The notes beneath the pieces were generated by a model. It worked only from the letters and a program-made list of their open reading frames with translations. It searched no databases and was not told where the DNA came from. Positions 8,501 through 16,203 of a stretch of 49,992 nt of DNA are shown piece after piece. Position 1 is the first letter of the stretch. The number at the start of each line of letters is the position of its first letter. This DNA is from Myxococcales bacterium. Its GTDB lineage: Bacteria > Myxococcota_A > UBA9042 > GCA-2863065. The position numbers and the translations under genes are program-made. Location: the NCBI GenBank assembly GCA_018780435.1, contig JADMJS010000060.1:1-49992 (forward strand). Reading direction: 5' to 3'.

Positions 8501-11107
8501 CCCGTCGTCGTCGGTGTCGCAGGCGTCACCGACGCTGTCGCCGTCCGTGTTCTTCTGGTCCTGATTGGCCACGAGGGGACAGTTGTCGGCGCCGTCGCCT
8601 TGGCTGTCGTTGTCGTCGTCGGCGTCGCATAGGTCGCCAATCCCGTCGTCTTCGGTGTCGGTCTGCGCTGGATCGTAGAGGTTCGGGCACACGTCGATCG
8701 AGTTCGGGATACCGTCGCCGTCGAGGTCCGGATCGCACGCGTCGCCAGTGAGGTCGCCGTCCGTATCGAGCTGATTCTTGTTCGCGTCGGTGCGGCAGTT
8801 GTCGTCGTCGTCGAGGACCGTGTCGTTATCGTCGTCGGCATCGCAGGCGTCACCCTGACTGTCACCGTCCGCGTTCTCCTGCCCCGCGTTGGCGACGGTG
8901 AGGCAGTTATCGAGGCTGTTCGGCTTGCCGTCATTGTCGGCGTCGGTGTCGCAGAGGTCGCCTTGACCGTCATCGTCGGAGTCCGCCTGGTCCGGGTTCA
9001 CGACCAGATCGCAGTTGTCGGTCACGTCGAAGACGTTGTCGCCGTCGTCGTCCTCGTCACAAGCGTCGCCTTGGCCGTCGCCATCGGTGTTGGTCTGGGA
9101 TGGGTTGGAGTTCAGCGGGCAGTTGTCCTGCACGTTGGTCCAGTTGTCCCCGTCCCAATCGCTGTCGCAGGCGTCCCCGATGAGGTCCGAGTCGAGGTCG
9201 GCTTGCCCGGGGTTCTGGACGAGATCACAGTTGTCGATGACGTCCGGGAGCTCGTCGTTGTCGTCGTCGGCGTCGCACGCGTCGCCCTGCCCATCGTCGT
9301 CGGTGTCCGTCTGGGCCGGGTTCGGGACCTGAGGGCAGTTGTCCTTGTCGTCGAGGAGCAGGTCTCCGTCCACGTCACCGATGCAGGCGTCGCCGATGCC
9401 GTCCTGGTTCGTGTCCTTCTGGTCGAGGTTCGGGACCGTACGGCAGTTGTCGCTCGCGTCGAGGACCGTGTCGTCGTCGTCATCGGCGTCGCACGCGTCC
9501 CCCCCGTCCGTCTTGCCGTCGCTGTTCGTCTGATCCGGGTTCGGAGCGAGCTCGCAGTTGTCCTCGCCATCTTCGACGCCGTCGTTATCGTCGTCCGCGT
9601 CGCACGCGTTGCCTTCGGCGTCCGTGTCGGCGTTCTCTTGACCCTCGTTCTCGACGAAGTCGCAGTTGTCCGTCGAGTTGGGCACGCCGTCGTCGTCACC
9701 GTCTTCATCGCAGACGTCACCGGCGCCGTCGCTATCGAAGTCCTCTTGGTTCGGGTTCTTCACCGTGGTGCAGTTGTCGTCCGCGTCGAGCTTGCCGTCG
9801 TCGTCGTCATCGTCGTCGACGCAGTTGGCCTTCCCGTCCTTGTCGGTATCGAGCAGCCCTTCGTCCGTCTTGCCGTCGCAGTCGTTGTCTTTACCGTCGC
9901 AGACCTCTTCGAAGCCGGGCGCGACGGCTTTGTCGCACGGTGAACAATCGGCGTCGTCGGGCGAGAGGTCGTTGTCGTCGTCGTCGTCGCAGGCGTTGCC
10001 GCCATCGGTCGAGAGGTCGCAGTTCTCTTGGTCCGGGTTCTTCGCCTCCGGGCAGTTGTCGAGCTCATCGGCCAGGCCGTCGTCGTCGTCATCGGTGTCC
10101 ACGCAGATCGCGAGGCCGTCGCCGTCGACGTCCGGGAAGGTCTCGTCGGTGGCCCCGTCGCAATCATCGTCCTTTCCGTTGCACGACTCGGCCGCTGGGC
10201 TCGCCGCGCTGCAGAGCTCGGCTTCGCCGGCGCACGACCTCACTCCCGTGCAGACCCCTTGGAGGTTCTCGACCGTGCACACCGCCGCGTCGCCCTTGAA
10301 ATTGTCGTCGATGCCGTCGCAGTCGTTGTCGATGCCGTCGCAGATCTCGGCCGACGGCGGCGGCGCGTCGCACGCCGTCAGGGCGCCGTTCTGGCACTCA
10401 CGGAAACCCGGGCATTCGCCGAAGCCGTCGACGCCCGCGCCGGGCGTACGGCAGGCGGTGCGGACGCCGATGTCGTCGGCGAGGGGGGAACAGCCGCAGG
10501 TGCCCGACTCGGGGACACATTGCGAGACCGTCTCACCCTCGAGCGTCACCTCGTCGCAGACGTAGCCGTTCGGGCACGGCGAGTCGTCGTCGCAGGCGCC
10601 GCCGCAGAAGGAGCCTTCGGCACCTTTCGGGATACATCGTGCGCCCTCGAAGCTGGTCGACGCCCCGGCGACGCTGGTGCAGTCCTGATCGGTCTGGCAC
10701 GGGAAGCAGAGGCTCACGAACGACGGGACGCAGGCGACCACCGGGTCGCCGCTGGCGTTCACGACCGTCTTGCACTCGAAGCCCGAGTTCAGGCAGCCCG
10801 ACACGCAGAAGTCGGTGCAGACGCGGCCTTGCTCGCTGAGCACGCACAGGCCCGACGGGCAGTCGTCGGGCTTCTCGCACGGCACGAGCTCGGGCTCGCC
10901 GCCCGCATCGGCGACGTCAACGACGTCGAGCGTCGAGATGATCTCGGTGTCACTTGTGAAGGTCTCGGTCCAAACGTCGGAGATGACGTCGTTCTTCACA
11001 GGACCCGAGATTCCAGCGGGCGCCGGCTCCGAACACCCGAGGGCGAGGGCCGAGAGGACGATGGCGAGGAGGGGGAGCGTCTGAAAGCGATAGCGGCGGC
11101 GAGGCAT
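5501..11107 (-). CDS. Giant lipoprotein with about 30 thrombospondin type-3 repeats and MopE-type motifs
   Basis: 1868 aa. A lipoprotein signal ends in LALGC (Cys about 25), followed by an Asp/Thr/Val-rich linker. A Cys-rich module at about 75-320 matches the modules of the giant gene at 35053-41961. Residues about 322-1480 form a run of roughly 30 repeats of about 36 aa with consensus DxDxDGxxDxxDNCPxxxNPxQ followed by xxDxDGxGDACD, typical calcium-binding TSP3 repeats. About 1490-1780 holds four to five metal-binding MopE-like units (CDGVDNNC with DGDxDxYG). A short C-terminal Cys domain ends the protein. I infer an outer-membrane-anchored, calcium-stiffened surface fibre. No Shine-Dalgarno is visible; a -10-like box lies 7 nt before the ATG. 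Confidence 0.9.
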   Translation of the reverse strand: MPRRRYRFQTLPLLAIVLSALALGCSEPAPAGISGPVKNDVISDVWTETFTSDTEIISTLDVVDVADAGGEPELVPCEKPDDCPSGLCVLSEQGRVCTDFCVSGCLNSGFECKTVVNASGDPVVACVPSFVSLCFPCQTDQDCTSVAGASTSFEGARCIPKGAEGSFCGGACDDDSPCPNGYVCDEVTLEGETVSQCVPESGTCGCSPLADDIGVRTACRTPGAGVDGFGECPGFRECQNGALTACDAPPPSAEICDGIDNDCDGIDDNFKGDAAVCTVENLQGVCTGVRSCAGEAELCSAASPAAESCNGKDDDCDGATDETFPDVDGDGLAICVDTDDDDDGLADELDNCPEAKNPDQENCDLSTDGGNACDDDDDNDLSPDDADCSPCDKAVAPGFEEVCDGKDNDCDGKTDEGLLDTDKDGKANCVDDDDDDDGKLDADDNCTTVKNPNQEDFDSDGAGDVCDEDGDDDGVPNSTDNCDFVENEGQENADTDAEGNACDADDDNDGVEDGEDNCELAPNPDQTNSDGKTDGGDACDADDDDDTVLDASDNCRTVPNLDQKDTNQDGIGDACIGDVDGDLLLDDKDNCPQVPNPAQTDTDDDGQGDACDADDDNDELPDVIDNCDLVQNPGQADLDSDLIGDACDSDWDGDNWTNVQDNCPLNSNPSQTNTDGDGQGDACDEDDDGDNVFDVTDNCDLVVNPDQADSDDDGQGDLCDTDADNDGKPNSLDNCLTVANAGQENADGDSQGDACDADDDNDTVLDDDDNCRTDANKNQLDTDGDLTGDACDPDLDGDGIPNSIDVCPNLYDPAQTDTEDDGIGDLCDADDDNDSQGDGADNCPLVANQDQKNTDGDSVGDACDTDDDGDSFLDGQDNCPLAANSDQKDQDQDAIGDVCDPDADGDKVADAFDNCLKLFNPNQLDTDSDTLGNSCDTDDDGDGWPDGQDNCPLSANQDQKDTDQDNIGDVCDLDNDNDGVPDVKDNCILVKNADQLDTDKDNQGNICDGDDDGDSKLDASDNCPLTSNPSQLDTDLDKKGDACDEDDDADGKADFLDNCPLAANSGQQDLDEDGLGDACDTDRDGDGTPDSTDKCPLTQDPLQADFDKDGIGDLCDSDDDGDGALDAFDNCPITQAASQSDIDGDGQGDACDIDDDGDGHIDPLDNCPVDSNPDQANFDGDGLGDVCDFDDDGDGVLDFIDNCPNAFNNTQANSDGDPQGDACDTDDDADAVLDTNDNCRTTKNLEQANSDGDSFGDACDSDDDNDGWIDTVDNCRTTPNADQFNTDQDQFGNACDTDDDGDGVADNQDNCPLFASFNLADTDGDLKGDPCDDDIDGDGSLNFGDNCPTVKNGDQADIDKDLVGDACDDDDDSDGVLDTQDNCPKTPNPTQNAAACTTDSDGDKVANAFDNCPSISNPTQKDTDSDNIGDACDTDDDNDDSPDAEDNCPLAANPNQEDFDADNSGDACDNDDDGDGTPDLSDCRPLDPSVFTGNVETCGDGIDNDCDGLNDEAGAIGCKQYFKDGDADAYGITGDSQCLCLPAAPYTATVAGDCDDNAQGVKPTAPETCDGVDNNCAGGIDEENAQGCTPRYIDADKDGFGNTSQTKCLCVPSGGYITATGGDCADGDLNRHPAALEQCDGVDNNCNSQTDEAGAKGCVLRYRDVDTDGFGVTGDQQCVCGAAVPYTASKDGDCKDNDALVNPSKVEVCDGVDNNCKLGTDEPGSSGCSAWYRDDDVDGFGLTIDTRCQCAAVAPYVTTTPGDCYDGNPNAKPGQTEFFATHRGDGSYDWDCDLSEERQLPSTHVKQCSATGALTCGDKFCCVQSAGWEGLAPACGDLGQWIASCSGTFIGSNFACTTSSEPKVQTCQ
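6660..10140 (-). repeat. Tandem array of about 108-bp units encoding thrombospondin type-3 repeats
   Basis: On the plus strand, GCAGTTGTC (antisense of the D-N-C motif) recurs about every 108 bp across this stretch, roughly 30 times. Nearly all units are 36 codons; a few are longer, including one near 6900 with an extra Ala/Cys/Thr insert. Units are diverged in sequence, so the array looks old and selected for protein pattern rather than recently amplified. Confidence 0.85.
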
Positions 11108-11114
11108 GGCGCGG

Positions 11115-11120
11115 AGTATA
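11115..11120 (-). promoter_or_regulatory. Candidate -10 box for the TSP3 giant gene (leaderless-type position)
   Basis: TATACT on the minus strand lies only 7 nt before the ATG at 11107-11105. A start of transcription at the usual distance would fall at or near the A of the ATG. No purine-rich ribosome site precedes the gene. No convincing -35 box is visible. Confidence 0.4.
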
Positions 11121-11302
11121 CGGGAACGGCTCCCCGCCGCGAAAGCATTGGCGGTCCGTCCGCGCTTCGGCCAAAGAAATTCGCGCCTCCGTCCGCGGGT
11201 TGTTACTCTCGCCGGGCTGCCACGTCAGAACGGCAACACGTCGCCCTGGAGCACCGCCATTGGTTGCTCTGCGCCGGCGACTCGTCCACTAGGAGGAACT
11301 CG

Positions 11303-12055
11303 ATGTCTCGTGTCGTGATCGCTGCCGCCCTACTTCTGCTCGCCGCGCCGATCGCGTCGGCGCAGTACGACGAACCGTTCCAGGCTGGAGAGACACCTGA
11401 GCAGGTGCAACAGCGTAAGGACATGGTCAAGTGGCTCGGGGAGAGCGTGAAAGGCATCAGCGCGCGCACGCTGTCGGCGTTCGAGGCGGTCCCACGTCAC
11501 AAGTTCATGAAGACGAAGGACCAGAAGATCGCCTACGAGAACAAGTGGGCGGGCATCGGCTACGGCCAGACCATCACCAACCCTTGGATGGTCGCCTACA
11601 TGACCCACCTCCTCGACATCAAGGAGACCGACAAGGTTCTCGAGATCGGGACGGGCAGCGGCTACCAGAGCTCCATCCTGGGCCAGCTGTCGCCCAATAC
11701 GCACACCGTCGAGGTCATCCGGCCGCTGGGCGAACGCTCCAAGGCGATTCAGGACCAGCTCGGCTACAACACCCGCATCAACCACAAGATTGGCGACGGT
11801 TACTTCGGGTGGGAGGAGAAGGGACCCTTCGACAAGATCATGGTGACCTGCGCCGCCGACCACATCCCAGTCCCGCTGATCCAGCAGCTCAAGCCCGGCG
11901 GTCTCATGCTCATCCCGGTCGGCCCCCACTTTCAGAAGGGCAACATCTACCTCGTCACGAAGCAGGAAGACGGCAGCATCAAGCGCAAGGTCGTCGCCAC
12001 CGGCACCTTCGTCCCACTCCGCCGCACCGACATCTCCGAGAAGAAGAAGGACTGA
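11303..12055 (+). CDS. pcm: Exported protein-L-isoaspartate O-methyltransferase
   Basis: SAM-dependent methyltransferase that initiates repair of isoaspartyl residues in damaged proteins. The 250-aa protein has the PCMT core: YGQTITNPWMVAYM substrate region, SAM motif VLEIGTGSGYQSSILGQL (about 112-129), DKIMVTCAADHIP, and LKPGGLMLIPVG. It begins with a clean Sec signal peptide (about 20 residues, ending IASAQ), unlike the cytosolic enzyme of E. coli. The start ATG is preceded by AGGAGGA. The frame is open far upstream, but that part is antisense to the giant gene and not real. It is divergent from the giant lipoprotein. Export is inferred from the signal only; SAM supply outside the cytoplasm is an open question. 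Confidence 0.9.
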   Translation: MSRVVIAAALLLLAAPIASAQYDEPFQAGETPEQVQQRKDMVKWLGESVKGISARTLSAFEAVPRHKFMKTKDQKIAYENKWAGIGYGQTITNPWMVAYMTHLLDIKETDKVLEIGTGSGYQSSILGQLSPNTHTVEVIRPLGERSKAIQDQLGYNTRINHKIGDGYFGWEEKGPFDKIMVTCAADHIPVPLIQQLKPGGLMLIPVGPHFQKGNIYLVTKQEDGSIKRKVVATGTFVPLRRTDISEKKKD

Positions 12056-12076
12056 GCTGCCGGCTCTCGACGTTGG

Positions 12077-12106
12077 CCCGCCTGAGGCCCCGGAAGCTCA
12101 GGCGGG
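12077..12106 (+). terminator. Strong hairpin between convergent pcm and pepA
   Basis: CCCGCCTGAG and CTCAGGCGGG form a perfect 10-bp stem with a 10-nt loop, 21 bp after the pcm stop. There is no clear T-tract, so it may be a non-canonical or bidirectional terminator. The remaining gap to the pepA stop (286 bp in all) shows nothing else I recognise. Confidence 0.5.
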
Positions 12107-12341
12107 ACTCTCGCCAAGCCGCAGAAGCGGGAACCGCCTGCGGTTGACGTCAGCCGCCTTGGCGCCGCCACCCGGAGTGGCATAAACCCTCGATATCTAG
12201 AAGAAGTCTCGCGCCGAGGCGCCGAGGCGGGCTTTCGCGAAGAGCGCGGCTGTGCTCAGCCGGCCCTCTCGTCGATCCATGCGAGTGTGGGGCACGGGCG
12301 CCGCCAAGTCTTGGGATCGACTCGGTTCTTCGGGGACGGGA

Positions 12342-13805
12342 CTAGCCCGCCGTGAGGCGATCCGACGCGCGCTTCACGTACTCGACGAGCGTCATGACGC
12401 CGAAGCCCGTTCCGCCCTTCGAGACGTGGCCGTCGTTCGCTTCGGCCCAGGCCGGACCGGCGATGTCGAGGTGGACCCAGGGGGTCTTGCCGATGAACTG
12501 GTTCAGGAAGAGCGCGCCCGTAATGGCGCCGCCCCAGCGCTTGCCGACGTTCTTCATGTCCGCGACGTCCGACTTCATTTGCTTCCAGAGCGAATGGTCG
12601 AGCGGCATCTTCCAATAGAGCTCGCCCGCGGCGGCGCCGGCGGCTTCGACGGCTGCGATGGTGCCGTCGTCGTTGCCGAAGATGCCTGCGCGGTCGTTGC
12701 CGAGCGCGACGCAGATGGCGCCGGTGAGCGTGGCGAGATCGACGATCTCACGAGGCTTCTGTTCGTTCGCATACGCGAGAGCGTCCGCGAGGATGAGCCG
12801 GCCTTCGGCGTCGGTGTTCATGATCTCGACGGTCTTCCCGAGGTAGCTCTTGAACACGTCGCCGAGCTTGTAGGCCGAGGCGCCGAGCAGGTTCTCGCTC
12901 GACGGGACGATGCCGTGGACGATGATGTTGGGCTTCACCGCCGCGATCGCACGCATGGCGCCGAGGACGGCCGCGCCCCCCGCCATGTCCATCTTCATGT
13001 CTTCGATGGAGCCGGCCGGCTTCAGGTTGAGGCCGCCCGCGTCGAAGGTGAGCCCCTTCCCGACCAGGGCAATGGCGGGCGTGGCGTCGGTCGCGCCGGC
13101 GGGGCGCCACGTCAAGTGGATGAGGCGCGGCTCGCGGTCCGAACCGGCGGACACGGCCAGCAGGAGGGCCATGCCCTTGGCTTCGAGCGCCGCCTTGTCG
13201 AAGATCGTGCACTCGAGGCCATGGGCGCTGGCCAATTCCACGGCGGTGGAGGCGAGCTTCTCCGGCGTGATCGAGACGGGCGGGCCGTTCACGAGGTCAC
13301 GCGCGAGTGCGACGCCCTCGGCGACCGCGACGTGTTCGACGCTCGGAGCGTCGAGGCCCACGAGGTAGATCCGCTCCAGCTTCTTGGCCTTGACGCCTTC
13401 CGTCTTCCACTGGTCATACCGGTAGAAGCCCAGGGTCACACCGAGACCGGCCGAGCCCGACAGAGTCGACCCCGCTACGGCCAGGGTACGGACGTCGAGG
13501 TCGCGAGCCCGCCTACCGGCGAGTGCGCCGAGCAGTCGGCCCGACTGAGGGTCCGTCTTGCCCAGCCCGAGGAAGAGGACACGTTTGGCCGAGATTCGGC
13601 TGAACGTGTGCACGAGGAGCGACTGCCCTTCTTTGCCCTCGAAGCTCTCCTCGGCGGCGAGGGCCTTGAGCCCACCGCCAAAGGCCGCGTCGACGTCGGC
13701 TGCGGCGCCGGACGCAAAACCTTCCCCTTGCGCCACGCCGAGTACCAGCAGGTCTACTTCAAGCGATGCGATCGCCCCGTCGTAACGCACGAATTCGAAA
13801 GCCAT
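12342..13805 (-). CDS. pepA: Leucyl aminopeptidase (M17)
   Basis: Cytosolic di-zinc/manganese aminopeptidase that removes N-terminal residues from peptides. The 487-aa protein shows the M17 metal and catalytic motifs: VGKGLTFDAGGLNLKP (Lys and Asp, about 249), MKMDMAGGAAVLGAM, and the signature NTDAEGR at about 329-335. The N-terminal domain (about 1-170) is the usual variable one. I chose the ATG at 13805-13803, preceded by GGAGAGG; an upstream extension of 54 residues lacks family similarity. It is convergent with pcm and divergent from the aspartate kinase gene. Confidence 0.93.
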   Translation of the reverse strand: MAFEFVRYDGAIASLEVDLLVLGVAQGEGFASGAAADVDAAFGGGLKALAAEESFEGKEGQSLLVHTFSRISAKRVLFLGLGKTDPQSGRLLGALAGRRARDLDVRTLAVAGSTLSGSAGLGVTLGFYRYDQWKTEGVKAKKLERIYLVGLDAPSVEHVAVAEGVALARDLVNGPPVSITPEKLASTAVELASAHGLECTIFDKAALEAKGMALLLAVSAGSDREPRLIHLTWRPAGATDATPAIALVGKGLTFDAGGLNLKPAGSIEDMKMDMAGGAAVLGAMRAIAAVKPNIIVHGIVPSSENLLGASAYKLGDVFKSYLGKTVEIMNTDAEGRLILADALAYANEQKPREIVDLATLTGAICVALGNDRAGIFGNDDGTIAAVEAAGAAAGELYWKMPLDHSLWKQMKSDVADMKNVGKRWGGAITGALFLNQFIGKTPWVHLDIAGPAWAEANDGHVSKGGTGFGVMTLVEYVKRASDRLTAG

Positions 13806-14165
13806 GGACGAGCCTCTCCAAAAAACTACCTGAGCCGCTGCTGTCCCGGGGTACCTGCCCGGACACCGAAGCGGACTCGCGTTGTCGTCTGATCGTTGGG
13901 TCGAACGGCGCTCAGGCCCCGTGTGCCAACGGGCGCACGGCCGCGCCCCCAGCGCTGCGGCTATCACGAAGCTCGCGGATGTGTAAACGCATAATCTGCC
14001 ACGCCGGACGCAGGGCCACCGGTGCCCATCCGTTCCGAGCTGGCCGCCCGAAGAGCCTCAAACCAGCTCAGCGCGCGAGAACTTGTCCGGTGCCCACGCG
14101 AGACATACAACCCGCGCGGACGTCGCTCGCGTCCGTGGCGCAACGGGCGATGGGGAGGGAGCCTC
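13806..14165. other. 360-bp divergent intergenic region between pepA and lysC
   Basis: No convincing gene or RNA is visible. It should contain the promoters of both neighbours. A CATAAT hexamer near 13990 could be a -10 for lysC but has no clear -35. The last bases before lysC carry a GGGAGGGAG ribosome site. I saw no ACT/lysine riboswitch-like structure by eye, though only a covariance search could exclude one. Confidence 0.4.
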
Positions 14166-15335
14166 ATGGCGATCATCGTTCAGAAGTACGGCGGCTCGTC
14201 GGTGGCGACCGTCGAGCGCATCAAGCTCATCGCCGAACGGATCGTCGCGCGTCGACGCGCCGGCTTCGACCTCGTGGTCGTCGTGAGCGCGATGGGCGAC
14301 ACCACGAACCGCCTCCTTGCCACGGCTCGTGAAGTCGTCGCGGAGCCGCCCCGCCGAGAGCTCGACATGCTCCTCTCCGTCGGTGAACGCACGACCACGG
14401 CCCTCCTGAGCATGGCCATCTCGGCGCTCGGGGAAGACGCGATCTCGTTCACGGGAAGCCAATGCGGCATCCTCACGACGGACAGCCACGCCCGGGCCCG
14501 CATCATGGAGGTGCGCCCTTTCCGTGTTCAGGACGAGCTCGAGCGCGGCCGCATCGTCATCGTCGCGGGCTTTCAAGGCACGAGCTACCGGCGTGAGATT
14601 ACGACCCTCGGCCGAGGCGGCAGCGATCTGACGGCGGTGGCCCTCGCCGCTGCTCTCGGTGCCGATGCCTGCGAGATCTACACCGACGTCGACGGCGTCC
14701 TCACGGCCGACCCGAGAGTCGTCCCCTCAGCAACGAAGATAGAAGCGCTCTCGTACGACGAGATGGACGCGATGGCGCGTGGCGGCGCCAAGGTACTGCA
14801 CCGTGATGCCGTCGCGTGGGCACGTCGCGCGAATGTGGCGCTGTACTCCAGGTCGACCTTCGTCCCCGACAGCGAAGGGACCCTGGTCCGCATGAACCCG
14901 CCCCCACGACCTACGCCCGTCGTGGCGATCGCGGGCCGAAAGGACCTCATCGTCGTCACGTCGACCACGGATTCGGCGCGAGTCGGCGCGGTCGAGACGC
15001 TGCTCGCCGAGGCGCCGACCGCGGCTCGCTTCGAGCTCGGTGGCGCCGTTCAGTGGGTCCTCTCGCGCGAGGACCTCCACGAAGCGGAGAGCCTCAGCGC
15101 CGCCATCGCAGACGCGGGCGCCACGTGGTCGAGCCCGGTCGGGTCGGTGAGCGTCATCGGCTCGGGGCTTGGCGAAGATCGCGACGTCTATCGGCGGGTC
15201 CTCGGTGCGTTCCGTGCACGTGGCTCCTCGGTTCGCGGCACCGTACTCACCGGCACCGTCTGGACCGCGTTCGTGGCGCCGGCCGACGTCGACGAGCTCG
15301 TCCTCGAGCTGCATCGCGAGCTGATCGAGGGCTGA
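14166..15335 (+). CDS. lysC: Aspartate kinase
   Basis: First step of the aspartate pathway (Lys, Thr, Met, diaminopimelate): ATP-dependent phosphorylation of aspartate. The 389-aa monofunctional enzyme begins with the signature KYGGSSVAT. The kinase core contains [34 protein letters not shown], and the conserved [13 protein letters not shown] loop. From about residue 260 the C-terminus looks like paired ACT domains, which normally bind lysine and/or threonine for feedback control. ATG 14166 follows GGGAGGGAG at good spacing. It stands alone, with ssb about 250 bp downstream. Confidence 0.92.
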   Translation: MAIIVQKYGGSSVATVERIKLIAERIVARRRAGFDLVVVVSAMGDTTNRLLATAREVVAEPPRRELDMLLSVGERTTTALLSMAISALGEDAISFTGSQCGILTTDSHARARIMEVRPFRVQDELERGRIVIVAGFQGTSYRREITTLGRGGSDLTAVALAAALGADACEIYTDVDGVLTADPRVVPSATKIEALSYDEMDAMARGGAKVLHRDAVAWARRANVALYSRSTFVPDSEGTLVRMNPPPRPTPVVAIAGRKDLIVVTSTTDSARVGAVETLLAEAPTAARFELGGAVQWVLSREDLHEAESLSAAIADAGATWSSPVGSVSVIGSGLGEDRDVYRRVLGAFRARGSSVRGTVLTGTVWTAFVAPADVDELVLELHRELIEG

Positions 15336-15363
15336 GCTGAGGCTGAGCTGAGGCTGATCGAGG
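15320..15363 (+). repeat. Short imperfect tandem repeat across the lysC stop codon
   Basis: GGCTGAGCTGA occurs at 15330-15340 and 15341-15351, flanked by GCTGATCGAGG at 15320 and again at 15353. The lysC stop TGA lies inside it, so the last residues sit at a small slippage-type duplication. The rest of the 249-bp gap to ssb shows no gene. Confidence 0.6.
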
Positions 15364-15584
15364 CCCCGTGGGGGAGGGCGCGGGCGCGCCGATGAGGATG
15401 CGTCCCGACACCCACTTTACTCACCGTCCGTTCAGTGCTACGCTCTCCCACCTCGACACGTCGCCCCTCCTGTGCCCTTTCGAGCGTCAGCAGAGGTCGT
15501 GTCGTCCCGGGGGTGCGGGGATCGCCCTCCCGCCAACAAGCGCATCCAAACTAACGAACGTCCATCGAGCGCGAGGGGAGCACC

Positions 15585-16166
15585 GTGTCTGTCAACAAGG
15601 CCATCTTGATCGGGCGTCTCGGCGCCGATCCCGACGTGAAGTTCCTCCCGAGCGGCTCGGCCGTCGCCAACTTCAACATCGCCACGGACGAGTCCTGGAC
15701 CGACAAGGGGACAGGGCAGAAGCAGGAGCGCACGGAGTGGCACCGCATCGTGGTCTACGGCCGCACCGCCGAGCTCGCGGGCCAATACTTGAAGAAGGGC
15801 CGCGAGGTCTACATCGAGGGGTCCATCCACACGCGCGAGTGGAACGACAAAGACGGCAATCGCCGCTACACCACTGAGATCAAAGCGCAAACCCTACAGT
15901 TCCTCGGCGGACGCCAGGACGGTCCTTCCGACATGCCCCAAGGTGACGACGGCGGCTCGGCCGCACCGTCCGGTGGCGCTCGCAGTGGCGGCTACGGCGG
16001 TAGTGGTGGAGGTGGCGGCGGCTACGGCGGCGCCCCTCGCGGCGGTGGCGGCGGCTTCTCGGGTGGTCGAGGCGCTCCATCGGGCGGCGGCTTCGACGGC
16101 GGCGGGCGAGAGCCCCCCGCGTCGGGTCCTCCCGGCGGCTTCACCGACGACGACATCCCGTTCTGA
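15585..16166 (+). CDS. ssb: Single-stranded DNA-binding protein
   Basis: Binds and protects single-stranded DNA and recruits replication and repair partners. The 193-aa protein has an OB fold at about 1-108 ([40 protein letters not shown]). A very Gly-rich linker of about 65 residues follows (120-185), then the acidic tip DDDIPF that binds partner proteins. The start is GTG at 15585, chosen because GAGGGGAG lies just upstream and the sequence then reads SVNKAILIG as expected. The lipoprotein gene begins 37 bp downstream. Confidence 0.95.
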   Translation: MSVNKAILIGRLGADPDVKFLPSGSAVANFNIATDESWTDKGTGQKQERTEWHRIVVYGRTAELAGQYLKKGREVYIEGSIHTREWNDKDGNRRYTTEIKAQTLQFLGGRQDGPSDMPQGDDGGSAAPSGGARSGGYGGSGGGGGGYGGAPRGGGGGFSGGRGAPSGGGFDGGGREPPASGPPGGFTDDDIPF

Positions 16167-16203
16167 GCTCGTCCTCTCGTCGCACCCGAGGCGGAGTCCG
16201 CGC

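Noticed and set aside
7184..8632. Open plus-strand frame of 482 codons opposite the TSP3 array
   Set aside because: It reads as a Val/Gly/Arg repeat produced by the antisense of the D-x-D-x-D-G units. The 108-bp period belongs to the minus-strand protein.
6660..10140. Regular repeats considered as a CRISPR array
   Set aside because: The 108-bp period, full coding frame and lack of uniform short repeats with unrelated spacers exclude it.
10028..11302. 425-codon upstream extension of the pcm frame
   Set aside because: It lies antisense to the giant lipoprotein gene. The real start has AGGAGGA and a signal peptide.
12252..13892. Plus-strand frame of 546 codons opposite pepA
   Set aside because: The minus strand encodes an intact M17 peptidase with all metal motifs. 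The plus frame has none.
13806..14165. Possible tRNA or riboswitch in the pepA-lysC gap
   Set aside because: No cloverleaf or conserved riboswitch core could be recognised by eye.
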